Origin: CAXNKH01 sp049296795
GTDB taxonomy: Bacteria > Pseudomonadota > Gammaproteobacteria > Burkholderiales > Burkholderiaceae_C
Direction: 5' to 3'
Assembly (NCBI GenBank): GCA_049296795.1
Contig: JBAQTC010000042.1
Span: 62,001 to 126,000 of the forward strand
DNA length: 64,000 nt
Shown here piece after piece: positions 35,646 to 42,998 of this stretch; the stretch's first letter is position 1, and each line of letters starts with the position of its first letter. The notes under the pieces are model-generated. The model made no database searches. It saw only the letters and a program-made list of their open reading frames with translations, and was not told the origin of the DNA. Position numbers and translations under genes: made by a program.

Positions 35646-36788
35646 ATGAGCTTTGGCAATACGAGTGAACAAGAGGCGATGTTGGGCCACGTACGCACCC
35701 TGCTCGACGATGTGTGCAGCATGGCCTACGCCGCCCAGTGCGACGAAACCCACACACCGCCGCGCGAAGCCTTTCAGGCCTTGGCCAACAACGGCTGGCT
35801 GGGGCTGATTGCGCCCGAGGAATACGGCGGCGCGGGCGGTTCCCCTACCGACCTGGCCTTGCTGCTGGAGGAAACTGGCAACCATTATGAAGAGTTGGGC
35901 CTGTGGCTGTTTCGAAACTTCACTTATGGCTGCTACGCCGTCCTCAAGCACGGGACGCAAGAGCAGAAACAGCGCATCGTTCCCGGCGTAGTCAAAGGCG
36001 AGTTGACCTTTGCGTTTGCTTTGACCGAGCCCGATTCCGGTTCGGACGCGGCCGCCTTGCGCACCCGAGCCGTGGCCGATGGCGACCACTTCATCGTCAA
36101 CGGGCGCAAACAATTCACCTCGGGCATGGACATCGCCGACTATGCGCTGGTGGCGCTGCGTACCAGCGACTTGGGCAAGAAACAGCTGGGCATCAGCACC
36201 TTTTTGATCGACACCCGCTTGCCTGGCATCGAGGTGCGCAAAATCCCGACGCTGGGCCAGCATGCCATCGGCACCACCGAGGTGACTTTTACCAACGTGC
36301 GGGTTGCGAACACGGCCGTGTTGGGCCAACTCGACCATGGCTGGGCCATTTGCGAAGACACGCTGCGCTACGAACGGTTGTGCCTGTCAGCCGTACGTAT
36401 TGGCGCGGCGCGACGGGCTTTTGAGTTTGCGCTGGACTATGCCAAAACGCGGCATCAGTTTGGCAAGCCGATTGGCAGCTTTCAGGTCACGCAGCACAAG
36501 TTCGCCGATATGAAGGTGATGCTCGACACCGCCCAAACCATGATTCGCCGCTATGCCTGGTTGATGGAAAACGGCAAGGCCGAGCGCGTCGACACAGCCG
36601 TGATCAAGTACACCATCGGCGAGTCGTACAAGACCATCTCCGACATGTGCTTGCAAATCCTGGGCGGTTACGGCTATTGCATGGAGTACCCGATGCAGCG
36701 TTTCTTCCGCGACTCGCGGCTGGCCACGATTGGCGGCGGCACCTCGGAGATTCAGAAGAACATCATCGCCGCGACCTTGGGGCTGTGA
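35646..36788 (+). CDS. acyl-CoA dehydrogenase
   Basis: 380 residues with the standard ACAD domains: EEYGGAGGS, FALTEPDSGSDAA and the C-terminal YCMEYPMQRFFRDSRLATIGGGTSEIQ. The position that carries the catalytic Glu in medium-chain enzymes is Gly (IGGGT), while a Glu is present at 243 in RYERL, as in isovaleryl-CoA-dehydrogenase-type enzymes. So activity is expected, with FAD and ETF. It introduces a double bond into an acyl-CoA, which the crotonases around it could hydrate. It faces two crotonase genes whose stop lies 15 bp from its own. Confidence 0.9.
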   Translation: MSFGNTSEQEAMLGHVRTLLDDVCSMAYAAQCDETHTPPREAFQALANNGWLGLIAPEEYGGAGGSPTDLALLLEETGNHYEELGLWLFRNFTYGCYAVLKHGTQEQKQRIVPGVVKGELTFAFALTEPDSGSDAAALRTRAVADGDHFIVNGRKQFTSGMDIADYALVALRTSDLGKKQLGISTFLIDTRLPGIEVRKIPTLGQHAIGTTEVTFTNVRVANTAVLGQLDHGWAICEDTLRYERLCLSAVRIGAARRAFEFALDYAKTRHQFGKPIGSFQVTQHKFADMKVMLDTAQTMIRRYAWLMENGKAERVDTAVIKYTIGESYKTISDMCLQILGGYGYCMEYPMQRFFRDSRLATIGGGTSEIQKNIIAATLGL

Positions 36789-36803
36789 GCTACTGAAAAC
36801 TTG

Positions 36804-37421
36804 TCATTGCCGCACAGGCGGGAATCCAGCCGTGCGCGCCAAGGCAAGCGCTGCGTCAAAGGGGTCGCCTTCGACCAGCGTCGTCACCAGTCCGCATTGT
36901 TGCGCTTGCGCCGCGTCAAAGGGTCGGCCGGTCAGCGCCGCATAGGCCAATCCACGCGGCGTCATCACTTCACCCGCCGCCTTGACGATCTGCCCGCCGG
37001 GAACGAAGCCGAAGTTGATTTCCGGCAGGCCAAACTTGGCATCGCGGGCCGCCAACACCACGCGGGAGGCCGCGAGCATCGGCAGTGCACCACCCAGGCA
37101 GTAACCCTGTACGGCGGTGATGAGGGTCTGCGGCATTGAGCGCAACAACTGTATGCGCCAGTGCTCGGTGGCAGCACGGGCGCGACTCAACGTTTCGGGC
37201 GAACGCGTCGAGCTGTCGAAAAAATCTTTCATGTCCATGCCGGCGCAAAAATGTGCGCCCACACCATGCAAGATGACGATCCGTACCTGCGCATCGCTCT
37301 TGGTTCTGAGCAAAATATCTTCCAACGCCAGCGTCATCTCGACCCCAATGGCGTTGCGTTTCTCGGGGCGGTTCAGGCCAATGCAGCGTATGCCGTTGCC
37401 GACGTCTTTGATTTGCAGCAT
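36804..37421 (-). CDS. crotonase-family protein with hydratase-lyase-like active site, short
   Basis: 205 residues, about 55 fewer than usual because the C-terminal helical part is missing. FCAGMDMKDFF and QGYCLGGALPML make the oxyanion hole, and FGLPEINFGFVPGGQIVKAA resembles the E-I-N-x-G-x-P-P-G signature of hydroxycinnamoyl-CoA hydratase-lyase. It ends FPPVRQ soon after the core. Its ATG lies 3 bp after the stop of the next crotonase-like gene. It could be an active trimer lacking the C-terminal swap or need that partner to work. Confidence 0.78.
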   Translation of the reverse strand: MLQIKDVGNGIRCIGLNRPEKRNAIGVEMTLALEDILLRTKSDAQVRIVILHGVGAHFCAGMDMKDFFDSSTRSPETLSRARAATEHWRIQLLRSMPQTLITAVQGYCLGGALPMLAASRVVLAARDAKFGLPEINFGFVPGGQIVKAAGEVMTPRGLAYAALTGRPFDAAQAQQCGLVTTLVEGDPFDAALALARTAGFPPVRQ

Positions 37422-37424
37422 GGC

Positions 37425-38135
37425 CTAGCCCCCCGCGCCGGGCTTGGATTTTCCCGCAAGAAAACTCTCTACCGCCAGTGCGCGCGCCGACGGTCGCCCG
37501 GCTTGAAGGGCATGGAGTTCGGCCTGCTGGGCCGTGGTGAAATCCAACACTTCGTCCCAAGGGAGCTTGGGCACACATTGCAGGGTTTGCTTGGTAAAGC
37601 GCAAGGCCAGGGCATCTTTACTGGCAAGTTCGCGCGCCAGCTGGTAGGTCTGGGCTTGCAGTTCCAATGCAGGCACGCTGAGCGTCACCAAGCCCTGACG
37701 CTGCGCCTCTTGGGCATCGATGGAGGGGGGCGAGGAGCACGGCAGATTAAACGTGGCATCGTCTGCGCAAATCACAATGTCGCAAGATTCAAGCAGCTCT
37801 ATAGCGTCGGGGTGGCAGGCCCCATGCACCATTGCCATGACAGGCTGCGGCAGCTGGCGCAGAGCGCGACGCATCTCGTTGCAAACAGCGCTACTCGTGG
37901 TGGCCGCGAAATCAACGAAAAAATCCGGGCCACTGCCGCCCAACACCAGGCAACGAACTTCATCATCAGAGCCGGCTACAGTGAACAGCTGTTGCATGGC
38001 CAAAGCCATCGCGCCATTGATCGTGTTGCGGTGTTGCGGGCTATCTAGGACGATGGTTAAAACCCCTGCCTCAAGCTCGGCTTTGAGGCAGGACCCAACA
38101 CCCAGCGCATCATTGGGGCCTAAATACTTCAACAT
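37425..38135 (-). CDS. crotonase-fold protein with degenerate oxyanion hole
   Basis: 236 residues. The N-terminal half follows the crotonase pattern (LTIVLDSPQHRNTINGAMA), but the first oxyanion motif AGxD is FFVDFA and the second GGG is GACHPDAIELLESCD. The acid/base segment is also lost (FNLPCSSPPS). The C-terminal part (WDEVLDFTTAQQAEL) is like the tail missing from its neighbour at 36.8 kb. It may be a non-catalytic subunit or a decaying copy. First gene of a leftward pair, divergent from nitrile hydratase. Confidence 0.7.
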   Translation of the reverse strand: MLKYLGPNDALGVGSCLKAELEAGVLTIVLDSPQHRNTINGAMALAMQQLFTVAGSDDEVRCLVLGGSGPDFFVDFAATTSSAVCNEMRRALRQLPQPVMAMVHGACHPDAIELLESCDIVICADDATFNLPCSSPPSIDAQEAQRQGLVTLSVPALELQAQTYQLARELASKDALALRFTKQTLQCVPKLPWDEVLDFTTAQQAELHALQAGRPSARALAVESFLAGKSKPGAGG

Positions 38136-38302
38136 CGTCTCCCTAAAATAGCGTTGCTGGATGTGCTTGGGTTTTCCCCGTCAACCACAACCAAATAGTA
38201 CTTGGATTCATTTTGTGACAGAGCGAGTAGCGAACGAACCGTTGCATCGCAGGCCAGTCGCCTAGACTGACTCGTATAGTATGCAGGCCATGAGAGATCA
38301 CC

Positions 38303-38899
38303 ATGACTGAAGCCCATCATGCCCCTGTAGCCTGCGCTACGGTTGAGCAGCGAGTCGACGCCATCCAGGCGCTGTTGGAAGAGCGCGGCTTGAAGCCGGC
38401 CGAATTCATCGAGCAAGCCAAGCAGCTGGTCGAAGAGCAATGGCTGCCTCGAAACGGCGCGCGCGTGGTGGCCAAGGCCTGGACCGACGCGGCTTTTCGG
38501 GAGCGCTTGTTCGCCAACGGACGCGATGCCGTCGCAGAACTGGGCCTGACGCTGCCGCCGCATCACCGGCATTTGGTGGTGCTGGAAAATACCGCGACGG
38601 TGCACAACGTTATTTGCTGCACGCTGTGCTCATGCACCGCTTTCACGATCATGGGCTTGCCCCCCGATTGGTACAAAGATCTCGAGTACCGCGCGCGCGT
38701 GGTGCGCGAATCGCGCTCTGTGCTGAAGGAAATGGGTCTCGACTTGGCCCCCGATATCGAGGTTCGCGTTTGGGATACCACCGCTGACACCCGCTACATG
38801 GTGTTGCCGCTGCAACCACCCCAAACCAAGGGCTGGCCCGAAGCGCAGCTGGTGGAACTCGTGACACAGGATTCGATGATTGGTGTAGCGCAGCTGTAA
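38303..38899 (+). CDS. nthA: nitrile hydratase subunit alpha
   Basis: 198 residues of the NHase alpha family. Metal claw C106-T-L-C109-S110-C111, then FTIMGLPPDWYKDLEYRARVVRE and VWDTTADTRYMVLP. The metal-binding cysteines are normally oxidised to sulfenic/sulfinic forms. Thr after the first Cys is the mark of cobalt enzymes, but CSC is followed by Thr and the EYRARVVRE stretch is like iron enzymes, so the metal is uncertain. Hydrates nitriles to amides in the cytoplasm with the beta subunit 24 bp downstream. No amidase or activator gene is adjacent. Confidence 0.92.
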   Translation: MTEAHHAPVACATVEQRVDAIQALLEERGLKPAEFIEQAKQLVEEQWLPRNGARVVAKAWTDAAFRERLFANGRDAVAELGLTLPPHHRHLVVLENTATVHNVICCTLCSCTAFTIMGLPPDWYKDLEYRARVVRESRSVLKEMGLDLAPDIEVRVWDTTADTRYMVLPLQPPQTKGWPEAQLVELVTQDSMIGVAQL

Positions 38900-38923
38900 G
38901 GCTGCAAGAAAAAGGAGCCAGCC

Positions 38924-39541
38924 ATGGACGGCGTACATGATCTTGGTGGCAGGCAGGGCTTTGGCCCGGTACGCTATTCACCTCAGGCCCAGGCCTTTCA
39001 TGCGCCCTGGGAAAAGCGCGTCAACGCGATGTATTCTTTGGCCGTCAAGCTGGGCCTATTCAACATGGATGAGTACCGCCACGCCATCGAGCGCATGGAG
39101 CCGCGCCACTACCTGTCTGCGAGCTACTACGAGCGCTCACTCACCAGCTTGGCGACGCTGTGTGTCGAAAAAGGCCTGGTGACACGCGAAGAGCTCGATC
39201 GCTGCGCGCAAGGCGGCTTTCCACTGTCGCTGCCCGGAGCAGCAGGGCGCACTAATGTTGTTGCTGCAACGTCATTTGAGCCCGGTGAGCGCGTGCGGGT
39301 GCGCGCTGACTATGTTCCGGGTCACTGTCGCATGCCGGGCTACATTCGCGGCAAGCAGGGTGTCGTGGTCAGTCAGTCGCCGGCCTATCCCTTCCCGGAC
39401 GCCCACGCGCACGGTGTGGCTGCGGCTGACGAGCCGACTTGTGATGTGCGCTTTAGCAGCAGCGAGTTGTGGCCGGACTCGGCCGATCATGCGTTTGTCC
39501 ATGTCGGTGTTTTTCACAGTTATTTGGAGCGAATGGCGTAG
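38924..39541 (+). CDS. nthB: nitrile hydratase subunit beta
   Basis: 205 residues, starting MDGVHDLGGRQGFGPV, the conserved opening of NHase beta. HAPWEKRVNAMYSLAVKLGLFNMDEYRHAIERM follows, and in the C-terminal barrel FEPGERVRVR and MPGYIRGKQGVV. Complete but slightly short. Forms the heterodimer or tetramer with the alpha subunit and completes the active-site arginines. AAGGAG before the ATG. Downstream, where an activator would be expected, there is only a kinase relic and the border of the island. Confidence 0.92.
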   Translation: MDGVHDLGGRQGFGPVRYSPQAQAFHAPWEKRVNAMYSLAVKLGLFNMDEYRHAIERMEPRHYLSASYYERSLTSLATLCVEKGLVTREELDRCAQGGFPLSLPGAAGRTNVVAATSFEPGERVRVRADYVPGHCRMPGYIRGKQGVVVSQSPAYPFPDAHAHGVAAADEPTCDVRFSSSELWPDSADHAFVHVGVFHSYLERMA

Positions 39542-39594
39542 CGAAGACGATATTGTTCATTGCCCGGCACATTGACTTATAGCTCAGGCTGGCC

Positions 39595-39720
39595 CTAGTT
39601 GGCCCCAGTCCAGCGCATAAGTGTGGCGTACAGCAGAGGCACATCCAAGGGCTTGCTCAGGTAGTCGCTCATTCCCGCGGCCAGCACTTTCTCCTTGGTG
39701 CCATTCATCACATCGGCCGT
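39595..39720 (-). pseudogene. remnant of a hybrid histidine kinase receiver domain
   Basis: Read leftward, the frame ends in TAG at 39595-39597 and encodes TADVMNGTKEKVLAAGMSDY followed by LSKPLDVPLLYATLMRWTGAN. This is the last third of a receiver domain with its conserved Lys-Pro, as at the C terminus of hybrid sensor kinases. The rest of the gene is missing: at 39719 the sequence changes into a repeat that also occurs at 40768. So an ancestral gene end was cut by the events that built the island border. Confidence 0.7.
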
Positions 39721-39740
39721 TTGAGGTCTTTGTACTGGCG
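39719..39740. repeat. 22-bp direct repeat, left copy
   Basis: The 22 bases from GTTTGAGGTC to TACTGGCG are repeated exactly at 40768-40789. The two copies bracket the toxin-antitoxin module. Both run into a TGGCG motif like the CCA end of tRNA-Ser, so the repeat looks like the original chromosomal flank of the tRNA gene, present twice. Confidence 0.8.
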
Positions 39741-39753
39741 CAGAGGGTGGGAT
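39736..39753 (-). other. decayed 3' end of tRNA-Ser (attachment-site remnant)
   Basis: These 18 bases match the 3' end of the tRNA-Ser(CGA) gene at 57317-57334 in 17 positions, in the same orientation: CCA, discriminator, seven-base acceptor strand and the start of the T stem. After this the match stops. A partial tRNA 3' end at the far side of an island is the classic product of site-specific integration into a tRNA gene. Confidence 0.65.
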
Positions 39754-39839
39754 GTTGGTGCAGATTTTTTAACCAACAACTTGCCCAAGATCAGTCCTGC
39801 GTGCATAATTCAAACTAGACAGACTAGTTAGGATTTAAT

Positions 39840-40082
39840 ATGCAGACATGGCAATTGCAAGACGCTAAGAGCCACTTTAGTCAGGTTGTGGATATCACGA
39901 TCAAACAAGGGCCACAGCTCGTCACACGACGAGGGCAGGATGCGGTGGTGATTCTTTCTGCAAGCGACTACCGGCGCATGATCGGTGTGCCCTCGCTACT
40001 AAGCACATTACTAAGTGGGCCTCGAGGCGCCCCCTTGATTTTGGATCGATCGCAAGAGCCCATTAGGGAGGTCGACCTGTGA
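39840..40082 (+). CDS. Phd/YefM-family antitoxin
   Basis: 80 residues: MQTWQLQDAKSHFSQVVD is the typical Phd/YefM start that folds into the DNA-binding domain, followed by QLVTRRGQDAVVILSASDYRRM and a flexible tail that would wrap the toxin. It binds and neutralises the PIN toxin and usually represses the shared promoter. The toxin GTG overlaps its stop (GTGA, 40079-40082), as normal for such pairs. It lies just inside the left border of the tRNA-linked island. Confidence 0.9.
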   Translation: MQTWQLQDAKSHFSQVVDITIKQGPQLVTRRGQDAVVILSASDYRRMIGVPSLLSTLLSGPRGAPLILDRSQEPIREVDL

Positions 40083-40501
40083 AGTACCTGCTCGACACTT
40101 GTTTCCTGTCCGAGCTAGTCAAACCCGTTCCCGAACAAGCAGTATTAAGCTGGATGGGTGAACGCGTCGAGTCCGAGCTGTTCGTGAGTGCATTGACCAT
40201 TGCCGAGATTGGTCGCGGTATCGAGAGGCTTGCTGCTTCGCGTCGACAAACGGAGCTGTCGGCATGGCTACAGCAACTCAAAGTAGGGTTCGAGAATCGC
40301 ATACTGGCGTTCACTGTAGAAACCGCAAGCGCCTGGGCGCATATGTGCGCAAATGTGGAGGCCAAAGGCAAGCCGATGGCTACTTTTGACTCCATCATCG
40401 CAGCAACTGCCTTGGAGCACAGCTTGGCCTTGGTCACACGCAACGTTCGCGACTTCACGCAAGCGCCGGTTGTCTTGATTAATCCCTGGCCTGCCAATTG
40501 A
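40079..40501 (+). CDS. PIN-domain toxin (VapC/FitB-like)
   Basis: 140 residues of the PIN nuclease family: Asp6 (LLDTCFLSEL), Glu43 (TIAEIGRGIERL), Asp104 (TFDSIIAATA) and Asp125 (TRNVRDF) form the acidic Mg site. VapC/FitB toxins cut tRNA or other RNA when the antitoxin is degraded. The GTG start overlaps the antitoxin stop. The pair may stabilise the island; it is bracketed by the 22-bp direct repeats and so could also have arrived as a unit. Confidence 0.9.
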   Translation: MKYLLDTCFLSELVKPVPEQAVLSWMGERVESELFVSALTIAEIGRGIERLAASRRQTELSAWLQQLKVGFENRILAFTVETASAWAHMCANVEAKGKPMATFDSIIAATALEHSLALVTRNVRDFTQAPVVLINPWPAN

Positions 40502-40719
40502 GCAAGAAGTCAATGAGCCAGACAACGAATCGGTCATGGCGCCAGTCAAAGCGTCAGTCATTAAGCTCGTCAAGCCACTTATCAAGGCGGCACCGGGGTT
40601 TGAACTGCCGGGAATTGACACAGCCGCCGGGTTACGGGTACCCGAACTAACGGAAATAGGTGTAGTCCACGGATACCTGGCCACTTACGCAGGTCGCAGT
40701 CAGGAGCCCAAAGCAAAAA

Positions 40720-40738
40720 GCCCCGCGTGGTGCGGGGC
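40720..40738 (-). terminator. intrinsic terminator, leftward
   Basis: Read leftward: GCCCCGC (stem), loop ACCAC, GCGGGGC (stem), then TTTTTGCTTT. This is a textbook hairpin plus T-run on the minus strand. No leftward gene ends just before it today. It lies 47 bases downstream of where a tRNA-Ser 3' end would have been at 40785, so it is probably the original terminator of the tRNA-Ser gene, now separated from it by 16.5 kb of inserted DNA. Confidence 0.7.
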
Positions 40739-40767
40739 CTGAGCCTGCCTCAAGGCCTGCTGAGCAG

Positions 40768-40789
40768 GTTTGAGGTCTTTGTACTGGCG
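40768..40789. repeat. 22-bp direct repeat, right copy
   Basis: Exact second copy of the sequence at 39719-39740. It is followed by TGGCGGAG and then the conserved left end of the first tandem element. Confidence 0.8.
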
Positions 40790-40889
40790 GAGCAGAACAT
40801 GCTTCATCACAAACCGCCTAAGTTTCCCAAGAACAAGCCGATTAAGCACTTGGGGTCTAGGTCAGCATTCTAAATGTTGAGACATCTTC
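40785..40889. repeat. conserved left end (L), copy 1
   Basis: Shared with 43494 and 49452. Holds AAACCGCCTAA (its CCGCC mirrors the GGCGG of the junction) and an inverted pair CCCAAG...CTTGGG around GCCGATTAAGCA, then CATTCTAAATGTTGAGACATCTTC. Such inverted motifs next to an attachment site could be recombinase or directionality-factor binding sites (inference). Copy 1 is the shortest; similarity stops near 40889. Confidence 0.75.
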
Positions 40890-40938
40890 AATTCGAGTAG
40901 CCGGTCTGGATAAAACACACCTTACCTAAACGTCAGGT

Positions 40939-41400
40939 TCAGGCGCGGCGCTTGGTTTTCTGGGCTGACAAAGCGGTCATGAATTCAAAGACGAAGTTGC
41001 AGTCATCGTCCTGCAACACGCTCATGTCACCCATGGCAACCGGAGCCATATAGCCTCGAATAACTTTCAAACCAGCAATGCGTTCATCAATTTTCGACAA
41101 TACTTCTCCCGCCAGTTGCTGTATCGCTTGTTCATCGAGGACGCCGTGATCGCGATCAGACAGTAGGAGTGCGATTTCGGCCAGCGTGAGGCCGAGTTCC
41201 TTCAGATGCAATATGGCCCTGAGCCGGTCCAGCGTTTCGCTGCCATATTGTCGATAGCCAGCTTCCGTTCTGCTCTGGGGTGCAATCAGCCCCTCTTCTT
41301 CATACAAGCGCAATTGACCACGGGTCACGTTGGCCGCCTTGCACAAGGCGCTGGTCGTCTGCAAAGTCTTGAAAGCCTTTACGGGCATTACGCTTTTCAT
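40939..41400 (-). CDS. MerR-family transcriptional regulator
   Basis: 153 residues. The winged helix reads SALCKAANVTRGQLRLYEEEGLIAPQSRTEAGYRQY, the MerR pattern, followed by a coiled-coil region (DEQAIQQLAGEVLSKIDERI) and a C-terminal effector part without the Cys pairs of metal-sensing members. Divergent from the SDR gene at 41.6 kb, so it probably regulates that gene and itself. ATG 41400 is used; a second ATG four codons later is possible. Confidence 0.87.
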   Translation of the reverse strand: MKSVMPVKAFKTLQTTSALCKAANVTRGQLRLYEEEGLIAPQSRTEAGYRQYGSETLDRLRAILHLKELGLTLAEIALLLSDRDHGVLDEQAIQQLAGEVLSKIDERIAGLKVIRGYMAPVAMGDMSVLQDDDCNFVFEFMTALSAQKTKRRA

Positions 41401-41528
41401 ATTATTTTTCCGGTTATTGAGAGCAAGGGCGTATTCCTGAAGCCTGCGTCAGGGCCGTTAAGCCAGATTAAGTTCGGGGCGGCCTAGACGACTACATAGC
41501 CGTCAACACATGTTAAACCTGGCGCCTG

Positions 41529-41590
41529 GGTGCCAGGTCAAGTGTTTGTGTGCGCAAAATCAAGGCAAAGAAATGTCTTGACCTGGCACC
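41529..41590. repeat. 14-bp perfect inverted repeat
   Basis: GGTGCCAGGTCAAG (41529-41542) is mirrored exactly by CTTGACCTGGCACC (41577-41590) with 34 bases between, and the left arm also forms a small hairpin with CCTGGC just before it. It lies in the promoter space of the MerR and SDR genes. It may be a small palindromic mobile repeat or an operator; the arms are long for an operator. Confidence 0.65.
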
Positions 41591-41643
41591 TTTCTACCGG
41601 GTTTTTAATCTCCTAATCGACAAAACGACTATGGAGAATAATC

Positions 41644-42441
41644 TTGACCACACTATCAACATCCAACAAAACCGCGCTCATCACTGGTGCTTCATCAGGT
41701 ATCGGCATGGCGCTAGCCCACCAATTTGCGCAAGATGGCTATCAGCTCGTGCTGGCAGCCCGGGGCGTGGCCAAAATGCAGGCCTTGGCCGATGAGCTGC
41801 AACGGACTTATAAGGTTACTGTCACTGTTATTGCCGCGGACTTGGAGACCCACGATGGTGCCGCAGGTTTGCATGCCGATATCAAAGCGCGGGGTATCGT
41901 TCTGAGTGCGCTAGTGAATAACGCTGGATACGGGGCCTTTGGCGAGTTCAAAGACTCTGCATTGATGTCTGAGCTGGCCATGATGCAGCTCAACATGAAC
42001 ACAGTCGTTGTATTGACCAAGCTTTTCATGCCAGATCTCTTGGCGACACGCGGCAAAATTCTCAACACAGCCTCCACAGCGGCCTTTCAGCCAGGCCCCT
42101 ACATGGCGGTGTACTACGCCACCAAATCTTTCGTTCTTAGCTTTTCAGAAGCTATTGCATCGGAGTTGGAAGACACAGGCGTAACTGTCACTGCACTGTG
42201 CCCCGGCCCAACAGCTTCAGGTTTTCAGGACAAGGCTGACCTTGGAAACTCTGCCCTGATTAAAGGCAAGAAACTGCCCACGTCTGAGGAAGTTGCTGAA
42301 TTGGGCTACCGCGCCATGCAACGCGGACAGCGCGTCTACATCCCTGGCTTCGTCAATTGGGCGATGGCCCAAAGCATGCGTTTCACGCCGCGCAATCTGG
42401 CCACTAAAGTGGTGAAAATTTTAACCAGACCTATTTTATAA
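41644..42441 (+). CDS. short-chain dehydrogenase/reductase
   Basis: 265 residues of the classical SDR type: cofactor motif TGASSGIG (15-22), NNAG (91-94), then Ser and the YxxxK pair (YYATKSF) in order, and CPGPTASGF. By eye it is like the DltE/YqjQ subgroup that acts on lipophilic or unknown ketones. The start is TTG 41644, supported by GGAG about nine bases before; the first in-frame ATG would cut the cofactor motif. Followed 10 bp later by a membrane protein gene. Confidence 0.85.
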   Translation: MTTLSTSNKTALITGASSGIGMALAHQFAQDGYQLVLAARGVAKMQALADELQRTYKVTVTVIAADLETHDGAAGLHADIKARGIVLSALVNNAGYGAFGEFKDSALMSELAMMQLNMNTVVVLTKLFMPDLLATRGKILNTASTAAFQPGPYMAVYYATKSFVLSFSEAIASELEDTGVTVTALCPGPTASGFQDKADLGNSALIKGKKLPTSEEVAELGYRAMQRGQRVYIPGFVNWAMAQSMRFTPRNLATKVVKILTRPIL

Positions 42442-42451
42442 AGCCAACACC

Positions 42452-42940
42452 ATGATTGATAACATGAACAGCTACTTCGTCGCAGAGAAGCAAGAGAGCG
42501 TGATTTTTATTGCCGTTGGCCTTCTGGCCTTAGCTATCAGCGTCTGGCTCTGGGTGAATGGGCACCGCCTGAAGTCTATGGCCTATCCGCTGGTAGTCAT
42601 TGGTTTGATGCAGATAGTGGTGGGTGGCACCGTATACCTCCGCACCGACTTGCAAGTGTCAACCTTGAGCGCGCAGTTGCAGTTGAACCCTTCGGTACTA
42701 AAAGCCGAGGAAACCACCCGCATGCAGACCGTCATGAAAAACTTTTCGATCTACAAAGGAATCGAAATGCTGCTGCTGATCATAGGTGTCGGGATGATTG
42801 CCTTTTTGCAGCGCCACGACATGGCAGCGGGCATTGGCGTAGGGCTCGTATTGCAGGCTGCACTCACTCTGACGCTGGACCTATTTGCTGAGGCCAGAGG
42901 TGCAGATTACTTGTCAGCGGTGCAAAGAATAGCAATCTGA
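42452..42940 (+). CDS. small membrane protein, unknown function
   Basis: 162 residues. Three or four hydrophobic stretches: about residues 17-35 (VIFIAVGLLALAISVWLWV), 43-62, 103-118 (MLLLIIGVGMIAF) and 125-145. A polar loop of about 40 residues with a Thr/Glu-rich part lies in the middle. No family motif recognised. Ten bp after the SDR gene, so co-expressed with it under the MerR regulator. Confidence 0.75.
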   Translation: MIDNMNSYFVAEKQESVIFIAVGLLALAISVWLWVNGHRLKSMAYPLVVIGLMQIVVGGTVYLRTDLQVSTLSAQLQLNPSVLKAEETTRMQTVMKNFSIYKGIEMLLLIIGVGMIAFLQRHDMAAGIGVGLVLQAALTLTLDLFAEARGADYLSAVQRIAI

Positions 42941-42998
42941 GTCACTTGGTCCCACGTGTGGTCGGATTGCGAAACTGCAAGGGCCATGCTTGCCCGTG

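Noticed and set aside
40536..40742. 68-codon frame after the PIN toxin
   Set aside because: No ribosome site or motif; it runs through the leftward terminator hairpin, so coding use is unlikely.
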